In this document: positions 16,721-24,377 of the stretch, one piece after another
Position numbering within the stretch: the stretch's first letter is position 1
Layout: every line of letters starts with the position of its first letter
Source: Kiritimatiellia bacterium
GTDB taxonomy: Bacteria > Verrucomicrobiota > Kiritimatiellia > UBA8416 > JABMPJ01
Length of the DNA stretch: 64,000 nucleotides
Reading direction: 5' to 3'
Assembly: GCA_030745755.1 (NCBI GenBank)
Contig: JASLOA010000028.1
Location: forward strand, 1 to 64,000
Notes under the pieces: generated by a model
Database searches by the model: none
Seen by the model: only the letters and a program-made list of their open reading frames with translations
What the model was told of the DNA's origin: nothing
Program-made: the position numbers and the translations under genes

Positions 16721-18799
16721 CTAATCCAGACCAAGGTAGGGCAGAATCTCGCGGGAGAGGACCTCGTTCAGATCGAACAGAACAAACCCGCCGGCGCCAT
16801 GCTTGCGTGCCTCTTCGAGTTGCTGCAGCACGGCGGGGACGCCCAGGCGGCTCTCGGCGGCGGTTACGCCAATACCGGGACAGAGCCGGGACTCATCTTT
16901 CAACAGGGCCACCTGGCTCTTGAGCAGTTTCTCGAAAACCCCGTGATCTGCGGTGTAGTTCATGGGCGCAACGAAATCGATCAGCCCCTCGTTCACCCAC
17001 GCGGGCCAGTCCTGCGCCACACTGTCTCTACAGCTCGGATACTTCCCGTATACGGCCGCCGATAGCTGAATGCCCGGACGCGCCCTGCGCGCCAACACGC
17101 TGACGTCACGTACGAGACGCGTAATGTTGCCACACCGCCAGCGTGTGTATACCTTGCGATCAGCGCCCTTGTGAACATCTTTGGGCCAGCGATTCACACG
17201 TCGCCCGAGATGCTCTTCGAAGCGCGTGCGGCACCCACTGCAATAGCAGGCATAGGAGCCGGGATAACGGATGTAGTCGAGGTGGATGCCGTCGATCGGG
17301 TAACGCGTGAGCACCTCGCGCAGCGCATCCTTCTCATGACGCAGGTTATCGGGATGCGACGGACACAGCCATGGCATAGCGACACCTCCAGTATCTCTGC
17401 GCTGCAGCCGGCCGGCCCTGCGCAGATCCGCAACGAACGCCTCCGGTGCGCCATCCAGGTTCCAGCACACTTTCCACAGGTGGACCTTGAGTCCCTGCGC
17501 CTGGCCCGCTGTCACGGCATCTTTGAGTGGATCGCCATAGAGCCCGACAGCATCAGCCACCGGCAGAATGCTGCTCGGGTAGAGCGCTTTGCCGGGCCAC
17601 AGCGCATTAACAAAGACATCCGTGACGCCCAGCGAATCGAGTTCACGACACGTGCGCGTCCAGTCGCCAGGGTACAAACCAAGCCCGAAATGGTCCCAAA
17701 CTCCACGGAAGCCGTGACGACCGGCTTCGAACGTAGCGGCATAGGCCTGCATGAGCTGATGATAGAGGATGTCCGCCTGCGCAAACGCCCCGGCATGGTC
17801 CCCCTTCTTGGCCAGGGCGTCGAGCGATGCCCGTGTTTTGCGCGCCTGCGCCAACGAGGCGGCCGCGGTCGCAGCACTCCCGGTGCGCGGTGCCCTCGAC
17901 CGGATTATCCGCTCTGTTTCGGTGTAGGACTCGAAGACCCCCAGTGTTTCGGCACGTCGCTTCGCGGCCTGTGCAGCCACCGGCCACACGGAGGGATCGA
18001 ACTGCCCCAGGAGTGCCACGAGAAGCTGCTGTTTGTGCCAGGTGTCGCCGTCATCCAACAGAACGTGACTCATCCAGAAGCCTGCATCGGTCTGCACCCA
18101 GGCCGGGTCGCGACGACGCCCGGCGGCATTCTCCCAGAAGGCCACCACCCGACCTCGCCGGCGCGGTGTGATGGCGCGTATATTGCGCGAACGCTGATGC
18201 ACCACCGCGGGCGCGCCCGGCAGCGCTCTATCGATGAAGCTCATGCGCGTCCAGCGCGTGGCGGTAGGATCGGCCCGGTAGGCATGCAGCCTGACCCCCA
18301 TCAGGTGGGCCAGTTTGGGATCAGCCGAATAGAAGACGACCAGGTGTCCCCCGCGCTTCACAAACCCGTGAAGTGCGGCCAGCTCTGTTGCCCGCAGCGT
18401 TGGGTTATAGGTCAGCATGGCGACCCGCGCGTCCTTGAGCGTACGCGTTGACACGCCCTCGTCATCGACAACCCGGTGCTCAATCCCCAAATCGGACAGC
18501 CAGCCACTGATACGGCGCGTCACACCGGCGGCGTAGTTGCGCTCCGCCTTGTTGGGTGTCGAACTTGTGCCGCGCACCAGCACGACCGATGCGGCGTGGA
18601 GTGAAGTGGCGAGCAGCGTGCAGAGCAGAAGCGCGGCCTTTCTGCGACTCCGCGTCGCGGGAGGCAGGGATCTTTGTTTCCCACGACACAAGGTCGTGGG
18701 GGAACAAGAAGGAACAAGACACGAGGTCGTGGGGGAAGAAGAGGGAACGCGGGAGAAGGCTGTGGGGAAAGAAAAGACAACGTGGGAGATCGCTCTCAT
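16721..18799 (-). CDS. DUF187/GH10-like glycoside hydrolase, secreted
   Basis: A 692-residue protein. The hydrolase part begins near residue 365 with FRGVWDHFGLGLYPGDW and continues with LGVTDVFVNALWPGKALY, a YPIDGIHLDYIRYPG stretch with candidate acidic residues, a Cys-rich insert (CYCSGC) and FVAPMNYT. This pattern fits the DUF187 family of TIM-barrel glycoside hydrolases. The N-terminal half (about 71-260) looks like a glutamine-amidotransferase-type flavodoxin fold (MLTYNPTLRATELAALHGFVKRGGHLVVF), often paired with sugar-active domains. The ATG at 18799 overlaps the upstream stop (ATGA). Residues 1-50 are odd: they translate a run of palindromic repeats (SPTTSC, SPTTLC units) lying before the real signal peptide (about 51-70). 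Predicted role: periplasmic or secreted carbohydrate cleavage; substrate unknown. Confidence 0.75.
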   Translation of the reverse strand: MRAISHVVFSFPTAFSRVPSSSPTTSCLVPSCSPTTLCRGKQRSLPPATRSRRKAALLLCTLLATSLHAASVVLVRGTSSTPNKAERNYAAGVTRRISGWLSDLGIEHRVVDDEGVSTRTLKDARVAMLTYNPTLRATELAALHGFVKRGGHLVVFYSADPKLAHLMGVRLHAYRADPTATRWTRMSFIDRALPGAPAVVHQRSRNIRAITPRRRGRVVAFWENAAGRRRDPAWVQTDAGFWMSHVLLDDGDTWHKQQLLVALLGQFDPSVWPVAAQAAKRRAETLGVFESYTETERIIRSRAPRTGSAATAAASLAQARKTRASLDALAKKGDHAGAFAQADILYHQLMQAYAATFEAGRHGFRGVWDHFGLGLYPGDWTRTCRELDSLGVTDVFVNALWPGKALYPSSILPVADAVGLYGDPLKDAVTAGQAQGLKVHLWKVCWNLDGAPEAFVADLRRAGRLQRRDTGGVAMPWLCPSHPDNLRHEKDALREVLTRYPIDGIHLDYIRYPGSYACYCSGCRTRFEEHLGRRVNRWPKDVHKGADRKVYTRWRCGNITRLVRDVSVLARRARPGIQLSAAVYGKYPSCRDSVAQDWPAWVNEGLIDFVAPMNYTADHGVFEKLLKSQVALLKDESRLCPGIGVTAAESRLGVPAVLQQLEEARKHGAGGFVLFDLNEVLSREILPYLGLD
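18660..18785. repeat. Family C palindromes inside the DUF187 5' end
   Basis: It contains the palindrome CCCACGAC-ACAAG-GTCGTGGG at about 18679-18699 followed by diverged copies of GGTCGTGGGGGAA units. The same ACAAGG-centred palindrome, with a matching GATCTTGTT flank, is found between the Gfo/Idh gene and lpxB at 41886-41999. Here the repeat is read through as residues of the neighbouring protein. Confidence 0.6.
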
Positions 18800-19551
18800 G
18801 AGGCGTTCTCTTCGAACGTCACCGGCACGTCACGCAAGCGCTGCTTGAGATCGGCATAGGCGCCCTCGGCACGCTCCGGAATCCCGCTGATGCTGAGAAT
18901 CACGCGGGGTCCGGCATCCGTATGCTGGGGCAGGCTCGAGAACGTGAGATCGGTGTAGTCGGCCACGAACGTCTCCATCAGGTCGGCCAGGTCCGCCTCG
19001 CGGGTGTTGGGCAGCGCCATCGTAAAGCGCACCTTCTCCGCCCCGGGTTCGTAATAGGTTTCCAGTATCCAGCGCATCATGGGTGCGGCCATGGAGGGGA
19101 ACCCGGGCAGAAAGTAGCCATTGGCGAGCCCAAAACCCGGGACCTGGTTGACGGGGTTCGGCACGAGCGTACAGCCGATGGGAAAGGTGACCATGCGCAG
19201 TCGCGGCTCGGTGGCCTCTGCGCCGTAACGGTCGATCAGGATCTGCCGCGCCTCGGCATGCTGCTCAAGCCCCACGCCGGCGGCGGCGGCCGCCGCCTGG
19301 CGGGTTATGTCATCGGGGGTCGAGCCAATGCCTCCGCACGAAAAGAAGGGACAGGGCTGGGCCATGGCCCAGGTGAAGTGGGTCACCAGGGCGTCCATAT
19401 CATCGGGCAACACCAGGGCATAGGCCAATCCCAGCTTCCACTCATGAAGCAGGTCCATGGTGTATTGGAAGTGCTTGTCCTGTCGTCGCCCATTGAGGAT
19501 CTCATCACCCACAATGATCAGCCCGACCTTCTCAATCGCTTCGCGTGTCAT
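18796..19551 (-). CDS. CinA-like protein (molybdopterin-binding fold)
   Basis: A 251-residue protein with the MoCF_biosynth fold: GDEILNGRRQDKH near residue 16 and CGGIGSTPDDITRQA near residue 72, both typical of the CinA N-terminal domain. The family includes CinA/COG1058 proteins with ADP-ribose pyrophosphatase activity as well as molybdenum cofactor enzymes. The C-terminal CinA deamidase domain is absent, so this is the short, COG1058-only form, and no molybdenum cofactor genes are nearby. It starts 7 bases after the RidA-like gene and its stop overlaps the DUF187 start. Its actual substrate in this operon is unclear. Confidence 0.8.
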   Translation of the reverse strand: MTREAIEKVGLIIVGDEILNGRRQDKHFQYTMDLLHEWKLGLAYALVLPDDMDALVTHFTWAMAQPCPFFSCGGIGSTPDDITRQAAAAAAGVGLEQHAEARQILIDRYGAEATEPRLRMVTFPIGCTLVPNPVNQVPGFGLANGYFLPGFPSMAAPMMRWILETYYEPGAEKVRFTMALPNTREADLADLMETFVADYTDLTFSSLPQHTDAGPRVILSISGIPERAEGAYADLKQRLRDVPVTFEENAS

Positions 19552-19558
19552 GGACCTA

Positions 19559-20632
19559 CTATTCCACGATCACGGCATCGACCTCAATCTCGAAGAGGAG
19601 GTCATCGCGACAGACATCGGCGTGGGAGATGGCGAGGGGGAAGCTTGGGATGCCATTGGCCCGGCAGTAGGCGTCGTAGATGGGCTTGTCCTGCGTAATG
19701 TTCTTGAAGTAGGCGATGCCGCGAACGGCGTCGTTCCAGCTCATGCCACGCGATTCGAGGATCGCGGCTACGACTTCCATGGTGAGCTTCACCTGCTTCC
19801 CGGCATCGCCGAGATGGACGCTGTTGCCATCGGGATCGATGCTGGCGGTTCCCGAGATGTAGAGCGTGCGATGATCGCGCACGCCGATCTCAACCGCGCG
19901 GCTGAACGAGCTGGCGTAATCGAGCGCCGGACACTGCAGTGGCGAGGGCACCGGCTCGATCCTGGCGGCATCCGAGAGCGGCTGCACCGCGATAAGTCCG
20001 GCCGCGAGCGCGGCGCCGAACGGGTTGGCCGCGCCGATACCGGTACTGGCGGGAACGATGTGATCGAAGATGCCCTGCTCACGGAACCAAGTACTGCGGA
20101 CCGTGTTGAACGGACCGTACCACTCCAGCAACCGGTCGAGGTAGAGCCAGGTACGGACGATATCGGTCGGCTTCATGCCACACGACTCAAGCGCCTCGCC
20201 CATGCGCTCGAACACGGAACGTGCCTGTTCCTCGCGCGAGGAGGTGAGGTCGGCGGGGATAATGCCGCCGAGGTAGCAGGTGCGTGCATCGTCGTCTCCG
20301 TAGACCGACCCAATCGGCTTGCCGTCGAGACAGACCGGCGTCGCATCAACGCCGCTGATCGCAAGAAGCTGCATGGCGAGCATCTCGCCCTGGCGGCAGG
20401 CATCGCCCTGTAGCCAGGTGGTGGGAACGTCTCCGGCCTGGGTTAGCTCGGACGTCTCGTAGTGATGACAGCCACCGAAGACAAACTGGTGCAGCTTGTG
20501 GTGGCCTGCCGGAAGACGGCCATTGATGATCGGGAGCCGGCCATCGTCGTCTGCGAGCAGGCAAACATGATGCTCAACATGCGACGAGAGCTGTAGGGTG
20601 GCCACATCGGGAGTGATTTCAGATTGTTTCAT
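19559..20632 (-). CDS. RidA/YjgF-superfamily protein, chorismatase-like
   Basis: A 357-residue protein. The C-terminal half (about 240-355) is a RidA/YjgF-type fold (LYISGTASIDPDGNSVHLGDAGKQ, SWNDAVRGIAYFKNI), and the N-terminal half has a second, diverged copy of that fold with an extra domain. The length and the WYGPFNTVRSTWF...GIGAANPFGA stretch resemble the FkbO/Hyg5/XanB2 chorismatases, which hydrolyse chorismate to dihydroxy- or hydroxybenzoates. I infer the family from overall layout and cannot confirm the catalytic residues. The start ATG at 20632 overlaps the PPC protein stop by 4 bases. Chorismate use would be unexpected among DUF1501/DUF1549 genes, so an unrelated RidA-like reaction remains possible. 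Confidence 0.65.
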   Translation of the reverse strand: MKQSEITPDVATLQLSSHVEHHVCLLADDDGRLPIINGRLPAGHHKLHQFVFGGCHHYETSELTQAGDVPTTWLQGDACRQGEMLAMQLLAISGVDATPVCLDGKPIGSVYGDDDARTCYLGGIIPADLTSSREEQARSVFERMGEALESCGMKPTDIVRTWLYLDRLLEWYGPFNTVRSTWFREQGIFDHIVPASTGIGAANPFGAALAAGLIAVQPLSDAARIEPVPSPLQCPALDYASSFSRAVEIGVRDHRTLYISGTASIDPDGNSVHLGDAGKQVKLTMEVVAAILESRGMSWNDAVRGIAYFKNITQDKPIYDAYCRANGIPSFPLAISHADVCRDDLLFEIEVDAVIVE

Positions 20633-22860
20633 AAGCTTATTACACCATAGCGAATGGCGGGTACGGCACCAAGTGCTGTCTGGACCTTCTTGTTGGGAGA
20701 AAGGATTTGGATCACCAGGTTACCCTCTGTGCCCGGCTTCAGCTTCTCAGGATCGGCCTTCAAGGTTACGACCACTTCTGTATTCTTGTTACGGCGTGAG
20801 GTCGCAACAATATCCAGCCCTTCCGGAGGTTCGTACAGAACGCAGCGCGGCATCCTCTTTATGGGGCGACGGCGCGGCAGGCGCAGAACAACGGACGTCT
20901 CCTCTCCGGGGACAAGCTCCAGCTTTCCGCTTTCGGGCAGGTCGGCTTGCATCGTGATGCGCGGCCCATCCACGACAGAGAGCACCAACTGTTCGACGGG
21001 AACAAGGTGGCGCCACAGAAACGCCTGCATGCGATCCTCGGCCGGCACAGCCTGCTTGGTTACGAACGTGCGGCCGATCCTGGCACGCCCCTGCAGGGAC
21101 AACTCCACACCGCCCTCCTCGGCCTTCCAGGGCACCGTGATGGTGGCATGGATCTTCGCCGTACCGGATGGGATAACCGTTCCGCTCAGCTTGCAGTCCA
21201 GGATCTTCTGTGCAAGAGAAAGCTCGATCGGACCATCGAAACCATCGCGCCGAAAGACATGCACCGTGATGGGAACGGTTCCTCCCGGCGTAGCGCTCAG
21301 CGTCGCGGGTGTGACGCGCAGGTCAAACCCGGGGCGTGACGGTGTGACTCTCAGACGGTAGGCATGCTCGGCGCTGCCCTTGCCCTGGATATCACCAACC
21401 TGCACAACGTAGCGGCCGTCCGCAGGCAACTTCGCTTCTATATAGGAATCGGCATGGTGCGTCACCAGTCCCTCGCGTCGATCGACATGATCGTCGTTCA
21501 CGGTAATTAACTTCCCATCGTGCCCTTTGAGCTGCAGTACGGAATCGAGCGGGGAGCCCTCACGCCGGGCACGGGTCTCGATCACCACCGACTGACCAGT
21601 GCGCCCGTCAAACGTGTAGAGATCCGAATCACCGGGCTTCGCTATGTGGCCATACAGCACGGCGGGCAGGGCGATAGCCTGGGCCGTCTTGGGCGAGTTG
21701 TTTGGCTCCACCTCGACGGTGTCGCCTTTCTGGCGGGCAGGCCCCTGTGCCGCCGACAGAACCGGAACATCCATGCTGTGCGCGTCCGCGATGGTGAGCC
21801 GATACGTAAAATCCTCACGCCCACGATAGATGGCATCCCGAATCTCGAGCACGTAGTTGCCATCGGCGGGTACGTCGTATACGAGCAGCGGATCCGGGTC
21901 AAAGTGATCGTCGTCCACGAACACCAGCTCTTTGCCTTCGCCGTCATAGAGCGTCAGCGCAGCCTGGAACCAGCCGGGAACGGCATCCGCCAGGTAGGGC
22001 ACCAGGCTGCGTGCGGCAACCTTGCATACGAGACGTTGCCCTGCTGTGGCCTGGATGAGGAAGCGGTCGATGTCGCCGGGCATGACCTGGCCGTTGACAA
22101 CGACTGGTATGGCGAGGTGTTGGTCGTCTTCGGGTTCACGGTTGTTCGGTTCGACTTCGCGTACCTCGGGCACCTTGCCCACCTGAAAGATGATGGCATT
22201 GGAGAGCCCCCTCGGTGTCTTGAGTCTCAGTTCATAGGCGCCCGGTTTTGCATCCTGGTTCACCGTGCAACGCAGCGTGACCTGCTCGCGGATCTGGGCA
22301 TTGGGCTGTTTCTTGGGATCCGGACGGCGCCCCTTGAGATAGCGCCCCTCCTCATTGCAGCCCTGCGCCTCGAACGTGTCGAAAATCTCGGCGAGCTGTG
22401 CCTCCAGCTTGGCTTGTTCTTCTTCGGACTTGCCATCCAGAGTCTGCTCGATCTTCTGCTTGCGGTTGCGCAGACGGTTGATCTCCTGGCGGGTAAGCTC
22501 CTTGTAATACCCGACCACCCGGCCGCGTACACCCTTGCCCGTGAAGAGCGCCTTCTCCGTATCTTCCAGGAATTGGCCGCCGACAACGATGTCCACCGTC
22601 ATGCCCTGCTTCGCACCGGCCGGGTAGACATAACCGATGTGCGGCTCAGCGGCATGCACGGCACCGACCAGGGCCAGTAACACAGCGGCGCCCCACAACC
22701 ATCCTCCTAATGACACAGTCCACACCGTTCTGTCATTCCGAGCGAAGTCGAGGAATCTCCTGCCAATCGGTGGTGCGGAGATCCCTCGACAAGCTCGGGA
22801 TGACACAGAAGGCTTTGCAGCCGGATTTGCAGTTCTGGACACTGGAACACGAGGGGTCAT
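20629..22860 (-). CDS. Secreted protein with PPC domains (planctomycete type)
   Basis: A 743-residue protein. Two prepeptidase C-terminal (PPC) beta-sandwich domains each begin with the EVEPNN motif (about residues 236 and 390). An N-terminal domain opens with HIGYVYPAGAKQG (about 71) and is followed by a basic coiled-coil insert (about 125-165). The C-terminal 200 residues are further beta-rich domains. PPC proteins are exported and help substrate binding or secretion; no peptidase domain is present here. The ATG at 22860 overlaps the DUF1501 stop (ATGA). Residues 14-45 translate a family A palindromic repeat, placing the signal peptide (about 47-70, ending AVHAA) unusually far inside; a GTG at 22725 (residue 46) would restore a normal signal peptide. 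It probably works with the DUF1501 and DUF1549/1553 proteins. Confidence 0.8.
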   Translation of the reverse strand: MTPRVPVSRTANPAAKPSVSSRACRGISAPPIGRRFLDFARNDRTVWTVSLGGWLWGAAVLLALVGAVHAAEPHIGYVYPAGAKQGMTVDIVVGGQFLEDTEKALFTGKGVRGRVVGYYKELTRQEINRLRNRKQKIEQTLDGKSEEEQAKLEAQLAEIFDTFEAQGCNEEGRYLKGRRPDPKKQPNAQIREQVTLRCTVNQDAKPGAYELRLKTPRGLSNAIIFQVGKVPEVREVEPNNREPEDDQHLAIPVVVNGQVMPGDIDRFLIQATAGQRLVCKVAARSLVPYLADAVPGWFQAALTLYDGEGKELVFVDDDHFDPDPLLVYDVPADGNYVLEIRDAIYRGREDFTYRLTIADAHSMDVPVLSAAQGPARQKGDTVEVEPNNSPKTAQAIALPAVLYGHIAKPGDSDLYTFDGRTGQSVVIETRARREGSPLDSVLQLKGHDGKLITVNDDHVDRREGLVTHHADSYIEAKLPADGRYVVQVGDIQGKGSAEHAYRLRVTPSRPGFDLRVTPATLSATPGGTVPITVHVFRRDGFDGPIELSLAQKILDCKLSGTVIPSGTAKIHATITVPWKAEEGGVELSLQGRARIGRTFVTKQAVPAEDRMQAFLWRHLVPVEQLVLSVVDGPRITMQADLPESGKLELVPGEETSVVLRLPRRRPIKRMPRCVLYEPPEGLDIVATSRRNKNTEVVVTLKADPEKLKPGTEGNLVIQILSPNKKVQTALGAVPAIRYGVISL
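22731..22805. repeat. Family A inverted repeat inside the PPC gene 5' end
   Basis: The arms TGTCATTCCGAGCGAAGTCG and the complementary GGAGATCCCTCGACAAGCTC... form the same palindrome found eight or more times in intergenic sites of this window. In this copy the repeat sits between the coupled start codon at 22860 and the signal-peptide codons. Confidence 0.8.
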
Positions 22861-24176
22861 GCGCGCGCGCCTTTCATGATTTCGTAGAGCCTTCCGGCAT
22901 CCTGTCCGTCGCTTGCCTCCGGCATGGCCTTCACGTTCAGCCCTTGCGGGTGGGGCAACGTGGCCGCGGGGTCGATACCCAGCAGCTCGTAGATACTTCC
23001 GATCAGGTCGCGCGGGTAGATCTTGCGTTCTACCACGTTCTCGCCCTTCTCATCCGTGGCGCCCAACATCTGGCCGCCCGCGAAGCCGCCACCGCCCACG
23101 ACCGAAGAGAATGCCTTGCCAAAGTGGCCGCGACCGCCATTCCAGGGCGGATCCCACTGGATCTTCGGCGTCCGTCCGAATTCGCCGCCCCACCAGACGA
23201 TCGTGGAGTCGAGCAGGCCGCGTTCCGAGAGATCTGCAAACAGCGTGGCGAGTCCGCTGTCGAGCTGCGGGAGCTGACGCTGCATGCTCTGAAAATGCTG
23301 CTTATGCGTATCCCACCCGCGATAGTTGATCGTCACGTACGGCACGCCGCGCTCCACCAGGCGCCGTGCCAGCAGGCAGGATTGCCCGAATTCGTGGCGC
23401 CCGTAGCGGGCCCGGACATCGTCCGGTTCCTCGGTGAGATCGAACACCTTGCCGGCGTCACCGAGAATCAGGTCATAGGCCTGTGCCTGGCTGCGGTCCG
23501 AGGCGGCAAAAGCGGCGTTGCCCTTCATCTGGCGGCCCAGCGTATCGAGCTCATTCAAGAGCTTCCGCCGATGCTCCTGCCGCTTGCGCGAGATGCCTGC
23601 GGCCACGACGCCTTCCACCACAAACGGATCTCTGGAAGGGTTGCCTCCGGTGGCGAACGGCTTGTAGCGCGTGCCGAGGAAGCCCGCCTCCGAAAAGCGC
23701 CCTTGCGGCTTGGTCAGCACGATATAGGGCGGGATCAGCCCTTCATAGCCCGCGCGATAGCCTTTGAAATAGGAGACCACGCCGCCGACGGAGGGATAGA
23801 CCATGCCGTCGCCGGACTTGTGCCCGGTCTGTACAAGGTACGAGGCGGTCTCGTGGCCGTTGACGCCGTGGGTCATGCCGCGCAGGATCGAGTACTTGTC
23901 GGCCTGCTGCGCCAGCTTGGGAAGCGCCTGACCAATCTGGATGCCGTCCACGTTGGTTCCGATCGGCTTGTCATACGGTCCGCAGTAGTCGTAGCCGGCG
24001 TCGGGCTTGGGATCGAACGTGTCGAGATGGGTCGGTCCGCCCCACATCCAGATCTGGATGACGGACTTGGCCCTTGGAACTGGCGCAACGGCGCGCGCCA
24101 ACAGCGGATCGTAGAGCGCCAATCCCGCCGCGCCTGCCAGCGAGCTCTTCAACATATCGCGTCGTGTCATTGTCAT
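22857..24176 (-). CDS. DUF1501 protein with Tat signal (sulfatase-like fold)
   Basis: A 439-residue DUF1501 protein, a family characteristic of Planctomycetes and Verrucomicrobia. The N-terminus has the twin-arginine motif TRRDMLKSSLAGAAGLAL, predicting Tat export. Family landmarks are IQIWMWGGPTHLDTFDPKP (about 38-56), the RGMTHGVNGHE segment, NYRGWDTHKQHF, and VWWGGEFGRTPKIQ; the fold is related to alkaline phosphatases/sulfatases, with conserved D and H residues that could bind metal. The start at 24176 is chosen because GGAGG lies 9 bases upstream; other ATGs at 24185 and 24170 fit less well. DUF1501 genes are usually adjacent to DUF1549/DUF1553 genes, as here. The biochemical role is not established; involvement in polysaccharide breakdown or cell-surface chemistry is only a proposal. 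Confidence 0.85.
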   Translation of the reverse strand: MTMTRRDMLKSSLAGAAGLALYDPLLARAVAPVPRAKSVIQIWMWGGPTHLDTFDPKPDAGYDYCGPYDKPIGTNVDGIQIGQALPKLAQQADKYSILRGMTHGVNGHETASYLVQTGHKSGDGMVYPSVGGVVSYFKGYRAGYEGLIPPYIVLTKPQGRFSEAGFLGTRYKPFATGGNPSRDPFVVEGVVAAGISRKRQEHRRKLLNELDTLGRQMKGNAAFAASDRSQAQAYDLILGDAGKVFDLTEEPDDVRARYGRHEFGQSCLLARRLVERGVPYVTINYRGWDTHKQHFQSMQRQLPQLDSGLATLFADLSERGLLDSTIVWWGGEFGRTPKIQWDPPWNGGRGHFGKAFSSVVGGGGFAGGQMLGATDEKGENVVERKIYPRDLIGSIYELLGIDPAATLPHPQGLNVKAMPEASDGQDAGRLYEIMKGARA

Positions 24177-24223
24177 CTCATGCATCCTCCACAACTCATG
24201 CCAAACGCACTCCAAGGACGTTC

Positions 24224-24358
24224 GGTAGGGCCCGCTCTCCGCAGCGGGCCGGGCGCAAGTCAGAGAGAGTGGGATGAGACAGAGAAGCGATTCTCGCTGT
24301 TCTGTCGCAATACACTCTCAGATCCTGCTCGCGGCCCGCTCGGAGAGCGGGCCCTACC
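24224..24358. repeat. Family B element, 135 bp, inverted-repeat ends
   Basis: It begins GGTAGGGCCCGC and ends GCGGGCCCTACC. The inner sequence GACAGAGAAGCGATTCTCGC matches the core of the 134-base element at 8162-8295. It fills almost the whole gap between the DUF1549/1553 and DUF1501 genes, so it may have entered the operon. Confidence 0.7.
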
Positions 24359-24377
24359 CTCCTATAAAAACCGCAAC

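Noticed and set aside
16345-16734. 129-codon minus-strand frame
   Set aside because: It runs through tRNA-Tyr and a repeat and resembles no protein.
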